DNA from: Phalacrocorax aristotelis
Taxonomy: Eukaryota; Chordata; Aves; Suliformes; Phalacrocoracidae
Direction of reading: 5' to 3'
NCBI RefSeq assembly: GCF_949628215.1
Contig: NW_027441111.1
Location: 1 to 64,000, forward strand
Length of the DNA stretch: 64,000 nucleotides
How positions within the stretch are numbered: the first letter of the stretch is position 1; each line of letters begins with the position of its first letter. Below are positions 8,201-20,900 of this stretch, in pieces. The position numbers were made by a program, and so were the translations under genes. The notes below the pieces were generated by a model. The model was not told the DNA's origin and did no database searches. It saw nothing but the letters and a program-made list of their open reading frames with translations.

Positions 8201-11200
8201 GTATGTACTGGGAGGGAACTGGGATGTAGTGGGAGGGAACTGGGAGGGAACTGGGATGTACTGGGAGGGAACTGGTATGTACTGGGAGGGAACTGGGATG
8301 TACTGGGACATACTGGCAGGGAACTGGGATGTACTGGGAGGGGATTGGGATGTACTGGGAGGGAACTTGGATGTATTGGGAGGGAAGTGTTATGTACCAA
8401 GGGGGAACTGGGACGTACTGGGATGTAGTGGGAGTGAACTGTGAAGTACTGGGATGTACTTAGAGGAAACTGGGAGGCAACTGGCATGTACTGGGATGTA
8501 CTGGAATGGAACTGGGAGTGAACTGTGTGTGAACTGGGAGGGAACTGGGATGTACTGTGAGGGAACTGGGATGTACTGGGAGGGACTGGGAGGGACTGGG
8601 AGGGATCTGGGATGTACTGGGCTGCACTGGTAGGGAACTGGGATGTACTGGGAGGAAACTGGAATGTCCCAGTTTACACCCACTTCCCTCCCAGGTTCCT
8701 CCCAGTACATCCCAGTAAATCCCAGTTCGCTCCCAGTACATCCCAGTACATCGCAGTACATTCCAGTTCCGTTCCTGTACATCCCAATACATCCCCATTC
8801 CATGCCAGTACATCCCAGTTCCCTACCAGTTCATCCCCGTACATCCCAATTCCCTCCCGGTTCACTACCACTTCTTTCCCAGTTCCGTCCCATTACATCC
8901 CAGTTCCGTCCCATTACATCCCAGTACATCCCAGTTCCCTCCCAGTACATCCCAGGTCCCTCCCAGTACATCCCAGTTCCCTCCCAGTACTGGGAGGGAA
9001 CTGGGATGTACTGGGAGGCACTACAATGTGCGGGGATGCCCTGGGATGTACTGTGGAGGAACTAGGATGTACAGGCTTGTACTGGGTTGCACCGGGTGGA
9101 ACTGGCAGGGATTTGGGATGTACCAGGATCTACTGGGATGTACTGGGAGGTAACTGTTATGTACTGGGAAGGAACAGGGAGGTAACTGGGATGTACTGGT
9201 AGGGAACTGGGATGTACTGGGAGGGAACTGGGACGTACTGTGAGGACACTGGGATGTACTGGTATGTACTGGGAGGGAAGTGTTATGTACTGAGGGGAAC
9301 TGGGACGTACTGGGATGTACTGGGAGGGAACTGTGAAGTACTGGGATGTACTGGGAGTGAACTGGGAGGGAACTGGTATGTAGTAGGATGTACTGGGTGG
9401 GAACTGGGATGTACCAGGATGTACTGGGAGGGAACTGGTATGTACTGGGAGGGAACTGGGATGTACTGGGATGTAGTGGGAGGGAACTGGGAGGGAACTG
9501 GGATGTACTGGGAGGGAACTGGGATGTACTGGGAGGGAACTGGTATGTACTGGGAGGGAACTGGGATGTACTCGGACATACTGGCAGGGAACTGGGATGT
9601 ACTGGGAGGGAACTGGTATGTACTGGGAGGGAACTGGGATGTACTGGGCTGCACTGGTAGGGAACTGGGATGTACTGGGAGGAAACTGGAATGTCCCAGT
9701 TGACACCCACTTCCCTCCCAATGCCTCCCAGTATATCCCAGTTTCCTCCCAGTATATCCCAGTTTCCTCCCAGTACATCCCAGTAAATCCCAGCTCGCTG
9801 CCAGTACATGCCAATACATTGCTGTACATTCCAGTTCTGTTCCTGTACATCCCAATACATCCCCGTTCCATGCCAGTACATCCCAGTTTCCTACCAGTTC
9901 ATCCCCGTACATCCCAATTCCCTCCCGGTTCACTACCACTTCTTTCCCAGTGCCTCCCAATACATCCCAGTTCCGTCCCATTACATCCCAGTACATCCCA
10001 GTTCCCTCCCAGTACGTCCCAGTTCCCTCCCAGTACATCCCAGGTCCCTCCCAGTACTGGGAGGGAACTGGGATGTACTGGGAGGCACTACAATGTGCGG
10101 GGATGCCCTGGGATGTACTGTGGAGGAACTAGGATGTACAGGCTTGTACTGGGTTGTACCGGGTGGAACTGGCAGGGATTTGAAATGTCCTAGGATCTAC
10201 TAGGATGTACTGGGAGGTAACTGTTATGTACTGGGAGTGAACTGGGAGGGAACTGGGATGTACTGGGAGGGAACTGGGACGTACCGTGAGGACACTGGGA
10301 TGTACTGGTATGTACTGGGAGGGAAGTGTTATGTACTGAGGGGAACTGGGACGTACTGGGATGTACTGGGAGGGAACTGTGAAGTACTGGGATGTACTGG
10401 GAGTGAACTGGGAGGGAACTGGTATGTAGTAGGATGTACTGGGTGGGAACTGGGATGTACCAGGATGTACTGGGATGTACTGGGAGGGAACTGTGAAGTA
10501 CTGGGATGTACTGGGAGTGAACTGGGAGGGAACTGGTATGTAGTAGGATGTACTGGGTGGGAACTGGGATGTACCGGGAGGGAACTGGTATGTACTGGGA
10601 GGGAACTGGGATGTACTGGGAGGGAACTGGGATGTACTGGGATGTAGTGGGAGGGAACTGGGAGGGAACTGGGATGTACTGGGAGGGAACTAGTATGTAC
10701 TGGGAGGGAACTGGGATGTACTGGGAGGGGATTGGGACGGACTGGGAGGGAACTGGGATGTACTGGGCTGCACTGGTAGGGAACTGGGATGTACTGGGAG
10801 GAAACTGGAATGTCCCAGTTGACACCCACTTCGCTCCCAATGCCTCCCAGTATATCCCAGTTTCCTCCCAGTATATCCCAGTTTCCTCCCAGTACATCCC
10901 AGTAAATGCCAGCTCGCTGCCAGTACATCCCAGTACATCGCAGTACATTCCAGTTCCGTTCCTGTACATCCCAATACATCCCCGTTCCATGCCAGTACAT
11001 CCCAGTTCCCAACCAGTTCATCCCCGTACATTCCAGTTCCCTCCCGGTTCACTACCACTTCTTTCCCAGTTCCGTCCCATTACATCCCAGTACATCCCAG
11101 GTCCCTCCCAGTACATCCCAGTTCCCTTCCAGTACATCCCAGGTCCCTCCCAGTACTGGGAGGGAACTGGGATGTACTGGGAGGCACTACAATGTGCGGG

Positions 11201-12180
11201 GATGCCCTGGGATGTACTGTGGAGGAACTAGGATGTACAGGCTTGTACTGGGTTGTACCGGGTGGAACTGGCAGGGATTTGGGATGTACCAGGATCTACT
11301 GGGATGTACTGGGAGGTAACTGTTATGTACTGGGAAGGAACAGGGAGGGAACTGGGATGTACTGGTAGGGAACTGGGATGTACTGGGAGGGAACTGGGAC
11401 GTACTGTGAGGACACTGGGATGTACTGGTATGTACTGGGAGGGAAGTGTTATGTACTGAGGGGAACTGGGACGTACTGGGATGTACTGGGAGGGAACTGT
11501 GAAGTACTGGGATGTACTGGGAGTGAACTGGGAGGGAACTGGTATGTAGTAGGATGTACTGGGTGGGAACTGGGATGTACCGGGAGAGAACTGGTATGTA
11601 CTGGGAGGGAACTGGTATGTACTGGGAGGGAACTGGGATGTACTGGGAGGGGATTGGGACGGACTGGGAGGGAACTGGGATGTACTGGGAGGGAACTAGT
11701 ATGTACTGGGAGGGAACTGGGATGTACTGGGAGGGGATTGGGACGGACTGGGAGGGAACTGGGATGTACTGGGCTGCACTGGTAGGGAACTGGGATGTAC
11801 TGGGAGGAAACTGGAATGTCCCAGTTGACACCCACTTCGCTCCCAATGCCTCCCAGTATATCCCAGTTTCCTCCCAGTATATCCCAGTTTCCTCCCAGTA
11901 CATCCCAGTAAATCCCAGCTCGCTGCCAGTACATGCCAATACATTGCTGTACATTCCAGTTCTGTTCCTGTACATCCCAATACATCCCCGTTCCATGCCA
12001 GTACATCCCAGTTTCCTACCAGTTCATCCCCGTACATCCCAATTCCCTCCCGGTTCACTACCACTTCTTTCCCAGTGCCTCCCAATACATCCCAGTTCCG
12101 TCCCATTACATCCCAGTACATCCCAGTTCCCTCCCAGTACGTCCCAGGTCCCTCCCAGTACATCCCAGGTCCCTCCCAGT
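5264..12180. repeat. Array block with heterogeneous units (six units)
   Basis: Landmarks and spacings are 5293 B 1181, 6474 A 1288, 7762 B 1256, 9018 B 1067, 10085 A 1099 and 11184 B 1026. The 6474 and 7762 units hold the long module (ACTTGGATGTATTGGG through ACTGTGTGTGAACTGGG). Local duplications explain three unusual lengths: a 124-bp repeat near 5511-5760, a 114-bp repeat near 10379-10606, and an 84-bp (4 x 21) repeat near 11640-11765. The C-rich arm at 8674 carries the GTTTACACCC variant and lacks one CCTCCCAGTATATCC step. Confidence 0.85.
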
Positions 12181-15100
12181 ACTGGGAGGGAACTGGGATG
12201 TACTGGGAGGCACTACAATGTGCGGGGATGCCCTGGGATGTACCGTGGAGGAACTAGGATGTACAGGCTTGTACTGGGTTGTACCGGGTGGAACTGGCAG
12301 GGATTTGAAATGTCCTAGGATCTACTAGGATGTACTGGGAGGTAACTGTTATGTACTGGGAGTGAACTGGGAGGGAACTGGGATGTACTGGGATGGAACT
12401 GGGATGTACTGTGAGGGAACTGGGACGTAGTGTGAGGACACTGGGATGTACTGTTATGTACTGGGAGGGAAGTGTTATGTACTGAGGGGAACTGGTGCGT
12501 ACTGGGATGTACTGGGATGGAACTGTGAAGTACTGGGATGTACTGGGAGTGAACTGGGAGGGAACTGGTATGTAGTAGGATGTACTGGGTGGGAACTGGG
12601 ATGTACCAGGATGTACTGGGATGTACTGGGAGGGAACTGGTATGTACTGGGAGGGAACTGGGATGTAGTGGGAGGGAACTGGCAGGGAACTGGGATGTAC
12701 TGGGAGGGAACTGGGATGTACTGGGACATACTGGCAGGGAACTGGGATGTACTGGGAGGGGATTGGGATGTACTGGGAGGGAACTTGGATGTATTGGGAG
12801 GGAAGTGTTATGTACCAAGGGGGAACTGGGACGTACTGGGATGTAGTGGGAGTGAACTGTGAAGTACTGGGATGTACTGTGAGGGAACTGGGATGTACTG
12901 GGAGGGAACTTTAAAGTACTGGGATGTACTTAGAGGAAACTGGGAGGCAACTGGCATGTACTGGGATGTACTGGAATGGAACTGAGAGTGAACTGTGTGT
13001 GAACTGGGAGGGAACTGGGATGTACTGTGAGGGAACTGGGATGTACTGGGATGTACTGGGAGGGACTGGGAGGGATCTGGGATGTACTGGGCTGCACTGG
13101 TAGGGAACTGGGATGTACTGGGAGGAAACTGGAATGTCCCAGTTGACACCCACTTCCCTCCCAATGCCTCCCAGTTTATCCCAGTTTCCTCCCAGTATAT
13201 CCCAGTTTCCTCCCAGTACATCCCAGTAAATCCCAGTTCGCTCCCAGTACATCCCAGTACATCGCAGTACATTCCAGTTCCGTTCCTGTACATCCCAATA
13301 CATCCCCGTTCCATGCCAGTACATCCCAGTTTCCTACCAGTTCATCCCCGTACATCCCAATTCCCTCCCGGTTCACTACCACTTCTTTCCCAGTGCCTCC
13401 CAATACATCCCAGTTCCGTCCCATTACATCCCAGTACATCCCAGTTCCCTCCCAGTACGTCCCAGTTCCCTCCCAGTACTGGGAGGGAGCTGGGATGTAC
13501 TGGGAGGCACTACAATGTGCGGGGATGTCCTGGGATGTACTGTGGAGGAACTAGGATGTACAGGCTTGTACTGGGTTGTACTGGGTGGAACTGGCAGGGA
13601 TTTGGGATGTACCAGGATCTACTGGGATGTACTGGGATGTACTGGGAGGTAACTGTTATGTACTGGGAGTGAACTGGGAGGGAACTGGGACGTACTGGTA
13701 GGGAACTGGGATGTACTGTGAGGGAACTGGGACGTACTGTGAGGACACTGGGATGTACTGTTATGTACTGGGAGGGAAGTGTTATGTACTGAGGGGAACT
13801 GGTGTGTACTGGGATGTACCGGGTGGAACTGTGAAGTACTGGGATGTACTGGTAGTGAACTGGGAGGGAACTGGTATGTAGTAGGATGTACTGGGTGGGA
13901 ACTGGGATGTACCAGGATGTACTGGGATGTACTGGGAGGGAACTGGGATTTACTGGGAGGGAACTGGGATGTAGTGGGAGGGAACTGGGAGGGAACTGGG
14001 ATGTACTGGGAGGGAACTGGTATGTACTGGGAGGGAACTGGGATGTACTGGGACATACTGGCAGGGAACTGGGATGTACTGGGAGGGGATTGGGATGTAC
14101 TGGGAGGGAACTGGTATGTACTGGGAGGGAACTGGGATGTACTGGGCTGCACTGGTAGGGAACTGGGATGTACTGGGAGGAAACTGGAATGTCCCAGTTG
14201 ACACCCACTTCCCTCCCAATGCCTCCCAGTATATCCCAGTTTCCTCCCAGTACATCCCAGTAAATCCCAGCTCGCTGCCAGTACATCCCAGTACATCGCA
14301 GTACATTCCAGTTCCGTTCCTGTACATCCCAATACATCCCCGTTCCATGCCAGTACATCCCAGTTCCCAACCAGTTCATCCCCGTACATTCCAGTTCCCT
14401 CCCGGTTCACTACCACTTCTTTCCCAGTTCCGTCCCATTACTTCCCAGTTCCGTCCCATTACATCCCAGTACATCCCAGGTCCCTCCCAGTACATCCCAG
14501 TTCCCTTCCAGTACATCCCAGGTCCCTCCCAGTACTGGGAGGGAACTGGGATGTACTGGGAGGCACTACAATGTGCGGGGATGCCCTGGGATGTACTGTG
14601 GAGGAACTAGGATGTACAGGCTTGTACTGGGTTGTACCGGGTGGAACTGGCAGGGATTTGGGATGTACCAGGATCTACTGGGATGTACTGGGAGGTAACT
14701 GTTATGTACTGGGAAGGAACAGGGAGGTAACTGGGATGTACTGGTAGGGAACTGGGATGTACTGGGAGGGAACTGGGACGTACTGTGAGGACACTGGGAT
14801 GTACTGGTATGTACTGGGAGGGAAGTGTTATGTACTGAGGGGAACTGGGACGTACTGGGATGTACTGGGAGGGAACTGTGAAGTACTGGGATGTACTGGG
14901 AGTGAACTGGGAGGGAACTGGTATGTAGTAGGATGTACTGGGTGGGAACTGGGATGTACCGGGAGGGAACTGGTATGTACTGGGAGGGAACTGGGATGTA
15001 CTGGGAGGGAACTGGGATGTACTGGGATGTAGTGGGAGGGAACTGGGAGGGAACTGGGATGTACTGGGAGGGAACTAGTATGTACTGGGAGGGAACTGGG

Positions 15101-17909
15101 ATGTACTGGGAGGGGATTGGGACGGACTGGGAGGGAACTGGGATGTACTGGGCTGCACTGGTAGGGAACTGGGATGTACTGGGAGGAAACTGGAATGTCC
15201 CAGTTGACACCCACTTCGCTCCCAATGCCTCCCAGTATATCCCAGTTTCCTCCCAGTATATCCCAGTTTCCTCCCAGTACATCCCAGTAAATCCCAGCTC
15301 GCTGCCAGTACATGCCAATACATTGCTGTACATTCCAGTTCTGTTCCTGTACATCCCAATACATCCCCGTTCCATGCCAGTACATCCCAGTTTCCTACCA
15401 GTTCATCCCCGTACATCCCAATTCCCTCCCGGTTCACTACCACTTCTTTCCCAGTGCCTCCCAATACATCCCAGTTCCGTCCCATTACATCCCAGTACAT
15501 CCCAGTTCCCTCCCAGTACGTCCCAGGTCCCTCCCAGTACATCCCAGGTCCCTCCCAGTACTGGGAGGGAACTGGGATGTACTGGGAGGCACTACAATGT
15601 GCGGGGATGCCCTGGGATGTACCGTGGAGGAACTAGGATGTACAGGCTTGTACTGGGTTGTACCGGGTGGAACTGGCAGGGATTTGAAATGTCCTAGGAT
15701 CTACTAGGATGTACTGGGAGGTAACTGTTATGTACTGGGAGTGAACTGGGAGGGAACTGGGATGTACTGGGATGGAACTGGGATGTACTGTGAGGGAACT
15801 GGGACGTAGTGTGAGGACACTGGGATGTACTGTTATGTACTGGGAGGGAAGTGTTATGTACTGAGGGGAACTGGTGCGTACTGGGATGTACTGGGATGGA
15901 ACTGTGAAGTACTGGGATGTACTGGGAGTGAACTGGGAGGGAACTGGTATGTAGTAGGATGTACTGGGTGGGAACTGGGATGTACCAGGATGTACTGGGA
16001 TGTACTGGGAGGGAACTGGTATGTACTGGGAGGGAACTGGGATGTAGTGGGAGGGAACTGGGAGGGAACTGGGATGTACTGGGAGGGAACTGGGATGTAC
16101 TGGGACATACTGGCAGGGAACTGGGATGTACTGGGAGGGGATTGGGATGTACTGGGAGGGAACTTGGATGTATTGGGAGGGAAGTGTTATGTACCAGGGG
16201 GAACTGGGACGTACTGGGATGTAGTGGGAGTGAACTGTGAAGTACTGGGATGTACTGTGAGGGAACTGGGATGTACTGGGAGGGAACTTTAAAGTACTGG
16301 GATGTACTTAGAGGAAACTGGGAGGCAACTGGCATGTACTGGGATGTACTGGAATGGAACTGAGAGTGAACTGTGTGTGAACTGGGAGGGAACTGGGATG
16401 TACTGTGAGGGAACTGGGATGTACTGGGATGTACTGGGAGGGACTGGGAGGGATCTGGGATGTACTGGGCTGCACTGGTAGGGAACTGGGATGTACTGGG
16501 AGGAAACTGGAATGTCCCAGTTGACACCCACTTCCCTCCCAATGCCTCCCAGTTTATCCCAGTTTCCTCCCAGTATATCCCAGTTTCCTCCCAGTACATC
16601 CCAGTAAATCCCAGTTCGCTCCCAGTACATCCCAGTACATCGCAGTACATTCCAGTTCCGTTCCTGTACATCCCAATACATCCCCGTTCCATGCCAGTAC
16701 ATCCCAGTTTCCTACCAGTTCATCCCCGTACATCCCAATTCCCTCCCGGTTCACTACCACTTCTTTCCCAGTGCCTCCCAATACATCCCAGTTCCGTCCC
16801 ATTACATCCCAGTACATCCCAGTTCCCTCCCAGTACGTCCCAGTTCCCTCCCAGTACATCCCAGGTCCCTCCCAGTACTGGGAGGGACCTGGGATGTACT
16901 GGGAGGCACTACAATGTGCGGGGATGCCCTGGGATGTACTGTGGAGGAACTAGGATGTACAGGCTTGTACTGGGTTGTACCGGGTGGAACTGGCAGGGAT
17001 TTGGGATGTACCAGGATCTACTGGGATGTACTGGGATGTACTGGGAGGTAACTGTTATGTACTGGGAGTGAACTGGGAGGGAACTGGGACGTACTGGTAG
17101 GGAACTGGGATGTACTGTGAGGGAACTGGGACGTAGTGTGAGGACACTGGGATGTACTGTTATGTACTGGGAGGGAAGTGTTATGTACTGAGGGGAACTG
17201 GTGTGTACTGGGATGTACCGGGTGGAACTGTGAAGTACTGGGATGTACTGGTAGTGAACTGGGAGGGAACTGGTATGTAGTAGGATGTACTGGGTGGGAA
17301 CTGGGATGTACCAGGATGTACTGGGATGTACTGGGAGGGAACTGGGATGTACTGGGATGTAGTGGGAGGGAACTGGGATGTACTGGGAGGGAACTGGTAT
17401 GTACTGGGAGGGAACTGGGATGTACTGGGACATACTGGCAGGGAACTGGGATGTACTGGGAGGGGATTGGGACGGACTGGGAGGGAACTGGGATGTACTG
17501 GGCTGCACTGGTAGGGAACTGGGATGTACTGGGAGGAAACTGGAATGTCCCAGTTGACACCCACTTCCCTCCCAATGCCTCCCAGTATATCCCAGTTTCC
17601 TCCCAGTATATCCCAGTTTCCTCCCAGTACATCCCAGTAAATCCCAGCTCGCTGCCAGTACATGCCAATACATTGCTGTACATTCCAGTTCTGTTCCTGT
17701 ACATCCCAATACATCCCCGTTCCATGCCAGTACATCCCAGTTCCCAACCAGTTCATCCCCGTACATCCCAATTCCCTCCCGGTTCACTACCACTTCTTTC
17801 CCAGTGCCTCCCAATACATCCCAGTTCCGTCCCATTACATCCCAGTACATCCCAGTTCCCTCCCAGTACGTCCCAGGTCCCTCCCAGTACATCCCAGGTC
17901 CCTCCCAGT
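12181..17909. repeat. Array block, units A-B-B-A-B
   Basis: Landmarks and spacings are 12210 A 1297 (long module), 13507 B 1056, 14563 B 1026, 15589 A 1317 (long module) and 16906 B 1033. The triplet A(long)-B1056-B1026 recurs 30 kb to the right at 42257-45678, with 13507 and 43596 occupying equivalent places. This shows that the same unit types are dispersed through the array. Confidence 0.85.
16847..16906. repeat. Perfect 60-bp palindrome with a rare right-arm variant
   Basis: The left arm has the common GGTCCC form. The right arm here is GGGACCTGGG instead of the usual GGGAACTGGG, which makes the 30-bp arms perfectly complementary. In most units the same GGTCCC left arm faces GGGAAC, leaving one mismatch. 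Confidence 0.88.
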
Positions 17910-20900
17910 ACTGGGAGGGAACTGGGATGTACTGGGAGGCACTACAATGTGCGGGGATGCCCTGGGATGTACTGTGGAGGAACTAGGATGTACAGGCTTG
18001 TACTGGGTTGTACCGGGTGGAACTGGCAGGGATTTGAAATGTCCTAGGATCTACTAGGATGTACTGGGAGGTAACTGTTATGTACTGGGAGTGAACTGGG
18101 AGGGAACTGGGATGTACTGGTAGGGAACTGGGATGTACTGTGAGGGAACTGGGACGTAGTGTGAGGACACTGGGATGTACTGTTATGTACTGGGAGGGAA
18201 GTGTTATGTACTGAGGGGAACTGGTGCGTACTGGGATGTACTGGGATGGAACTGTGAAGTACTGGGATGTACTGGGAGTGAACTGGGAGGGAACTGGTAT
18301 GTAGTAGGATGTACTGGGTGGGAACTGGGATGTACCAGGATGTACTGGGATGTACTGGGAGGGAACTGGTATGTACTGGGAGGGAACTGGGATGTACTGG
18401 GATGTAGTGGGAGGGAACTGGGAGGGAACTGGGATGTACTGGGAGGGAACTGGTATGTACTGGGAGGGAACTGGGATGTACTGGGACATACTGGCAGGGA
18501 ACTGGGATGTACTGGGAGGGGATTGGGACGGACTGGGAGGGAACTGGGATGTACTGGGCTGCACTGGTAGGGAACTGGGATGTACTGGGAGGAAACTGGA
18601 ATGTCCCAGTTGACACCCACTTCCCTCCCAATGCCTCCCAGTATATCCCAGTTTCCTCCCAGTATATCCCAGTTTCCTCCCAGTACATCCCAGTAAATCC
18701 CAGCTCGCTGCCAGTACATGCCAATACATCGCCGTACATTCCAGTTCTGTTCCTGTACATCCCAATACATCCCCGTTCCATGCCAGTATATCCCAGTTCC
18801 CTACCAGTTCATCCCCGTACATCCCAATTCCCTCCCGGTTCACTACCACTTCTTTCCCAGTTCCGTCCCATTACATCCCAGTTCCCTCCCAGTACATCCC
18901 AGTACATCCCAGTTCCCTCCCAGTACATCCCAGGTCCCTCCCAGTACATCCCAGGTCCCTCCCAGTACTGGGAGGGATCTGGGATGTACTGGGAGGCACT
19001 ACAATGTGCGGGGATGCCCTGGGATGTACTGTGGAGGAACTAGGATGTACAGGCTTGTACTGGGTTGTACCGGGTGGAACTGGCAGGGATTTGGGATGTA
19101 CCAGGATCTACTGGGATGTACTGGGAGGTAACTGTTATGTACTGGGAAGGAACAGGGAGGTAACTGGGATGTACTGGGATGGAACTGGGATGTACTGGGA
19201 GGGAACTGGGACGTACTGTGAGGACACTGGGATGTACTGGTATGTACTGGGAGGGAAGTGTTATGTACTGAGGGGAACTGGGATGTACTGGGAGGGAACT
19301 GTGAAGTACTGGGATGTACTGGGAGTGAACTGGGAGGGAACTGGTATGTAGTAGGATGTACTGGGTGGGAACTGGGATGTACCGGGAGGGAACTGGTATG
19401 TACTGGGAGGGAACTGGTATGTACTGGGAGGGAACTGGGATGTACTGGGATGTAGTGGGAGGGAACTGGGAGGGAACTGGGATGTACTGGGAGGGAACTA
19501 GTATGTACTGGGAGGGAACTGGGATGTACTGGGAGGGGATTGGGACGGACTGGGAGGGAACTGGGATGTACTGGGCTGCACTGGTAGGGAACTGGGATGT
19601 ACTGGGAGGAAACTGGAATGTCCCAGTTGACACCCACTTCGCTCCCAATGCCTCCCAGTATATCCCAGTTTCCTCCCAGTATATCCCAGTTTCCTCCCAG
19701 TACATCCCAGTAAATCCCAGCTCGCTGCCAGTACATGCCAATACATTTCTGTACATTCCAGTTCTGTTCCTGTACATCCCAATACATCCCCGTTCCATGC
19801 CAGTACATCCCAGTTTCCTACCAGTTCATCCCCGTACATCCCAATTCCCTCCCGGTTCACTACCACTTCTTTCCCAGTGCCTCCCAATACATCCCAGTTC
19901 CGTCCCATTACATCCCAGTACATCCCAGTTCCCTCCCAGTACGTCCCAGGTCCCTCCCAGTACATCCCAGGTCCCTCCCAGTACTGGGAGGGAACTGGGA
20001 TGTACTGGGAGGCACTACAATGTGCGGGGATGCCCTGGGATGTACCGTGGAGGAACTAGGATGTACAGGCTTGTACTGGGTTGTACCGGGTGGAACTGGC
20101 AGGGATTTGAAATGTCCTAGGATCTATTAGGATGTACTGGGAGGTAACTGTTATGTACTGGGAGTGAACTGGGAGGGAACTGGGATGTACTGGTAGGGAA
20201 CTGGGATGTACTGTGAGGGAACTGGGACGTAGTGTGAGGACACTGGGATGTACTGTTATGTACTGGGAGGGAAGTGTTATGTACTGAGGGGAACTGGTGC
20301 GTACTGGGATGTACTGGGATGGAACTGTGAAGTACTGGGATGTACTGGGAGTGAACTGGGAGGGAACTGGTATGTAGTAGGATGTACTGGGTGGGAACTG
20401 GGATGTACCAGGATGTACTGGGATGTACTGGGAGGGAACTGGTATGTACTGGGAGGGAACTGGGATGTAGTGGGAGGGAACTGGGAGGGAACTGGGATGT
20501 ACTGGGAGGGAACTGGGATGTACTGGGAGGGAACTGGGATGTACTGGGACATACTGGCAGGGAACTGGGATGTACTGGGAGGGGATTGGGATGTACTGGG
20601 AGGGAACTTGGATGTATTGGGAGGGAAGTGTTATGTACCAAGGGGGAACTGGGACGTACTGGGATGTAGTGGGAGTGAACTGTGAAGTACTGGGATGTAC
20701 TGTGAGGGAACTGGGATGTACTGGGAGGGAACTTTAAAGTACTGGGATGTACTTAGAGGAAACTGGGAGGCAACTGGCATGTACTGGGATGTACTGGAAT
20801 GGAACTGAGAGTGAACTGTGTGTGAACTGGGAGGGAACTGGGATGTACTGTGAGGGAACTGGGATGTACTGGGAGGGACTGGGAGGGACTGGGAGGGATC

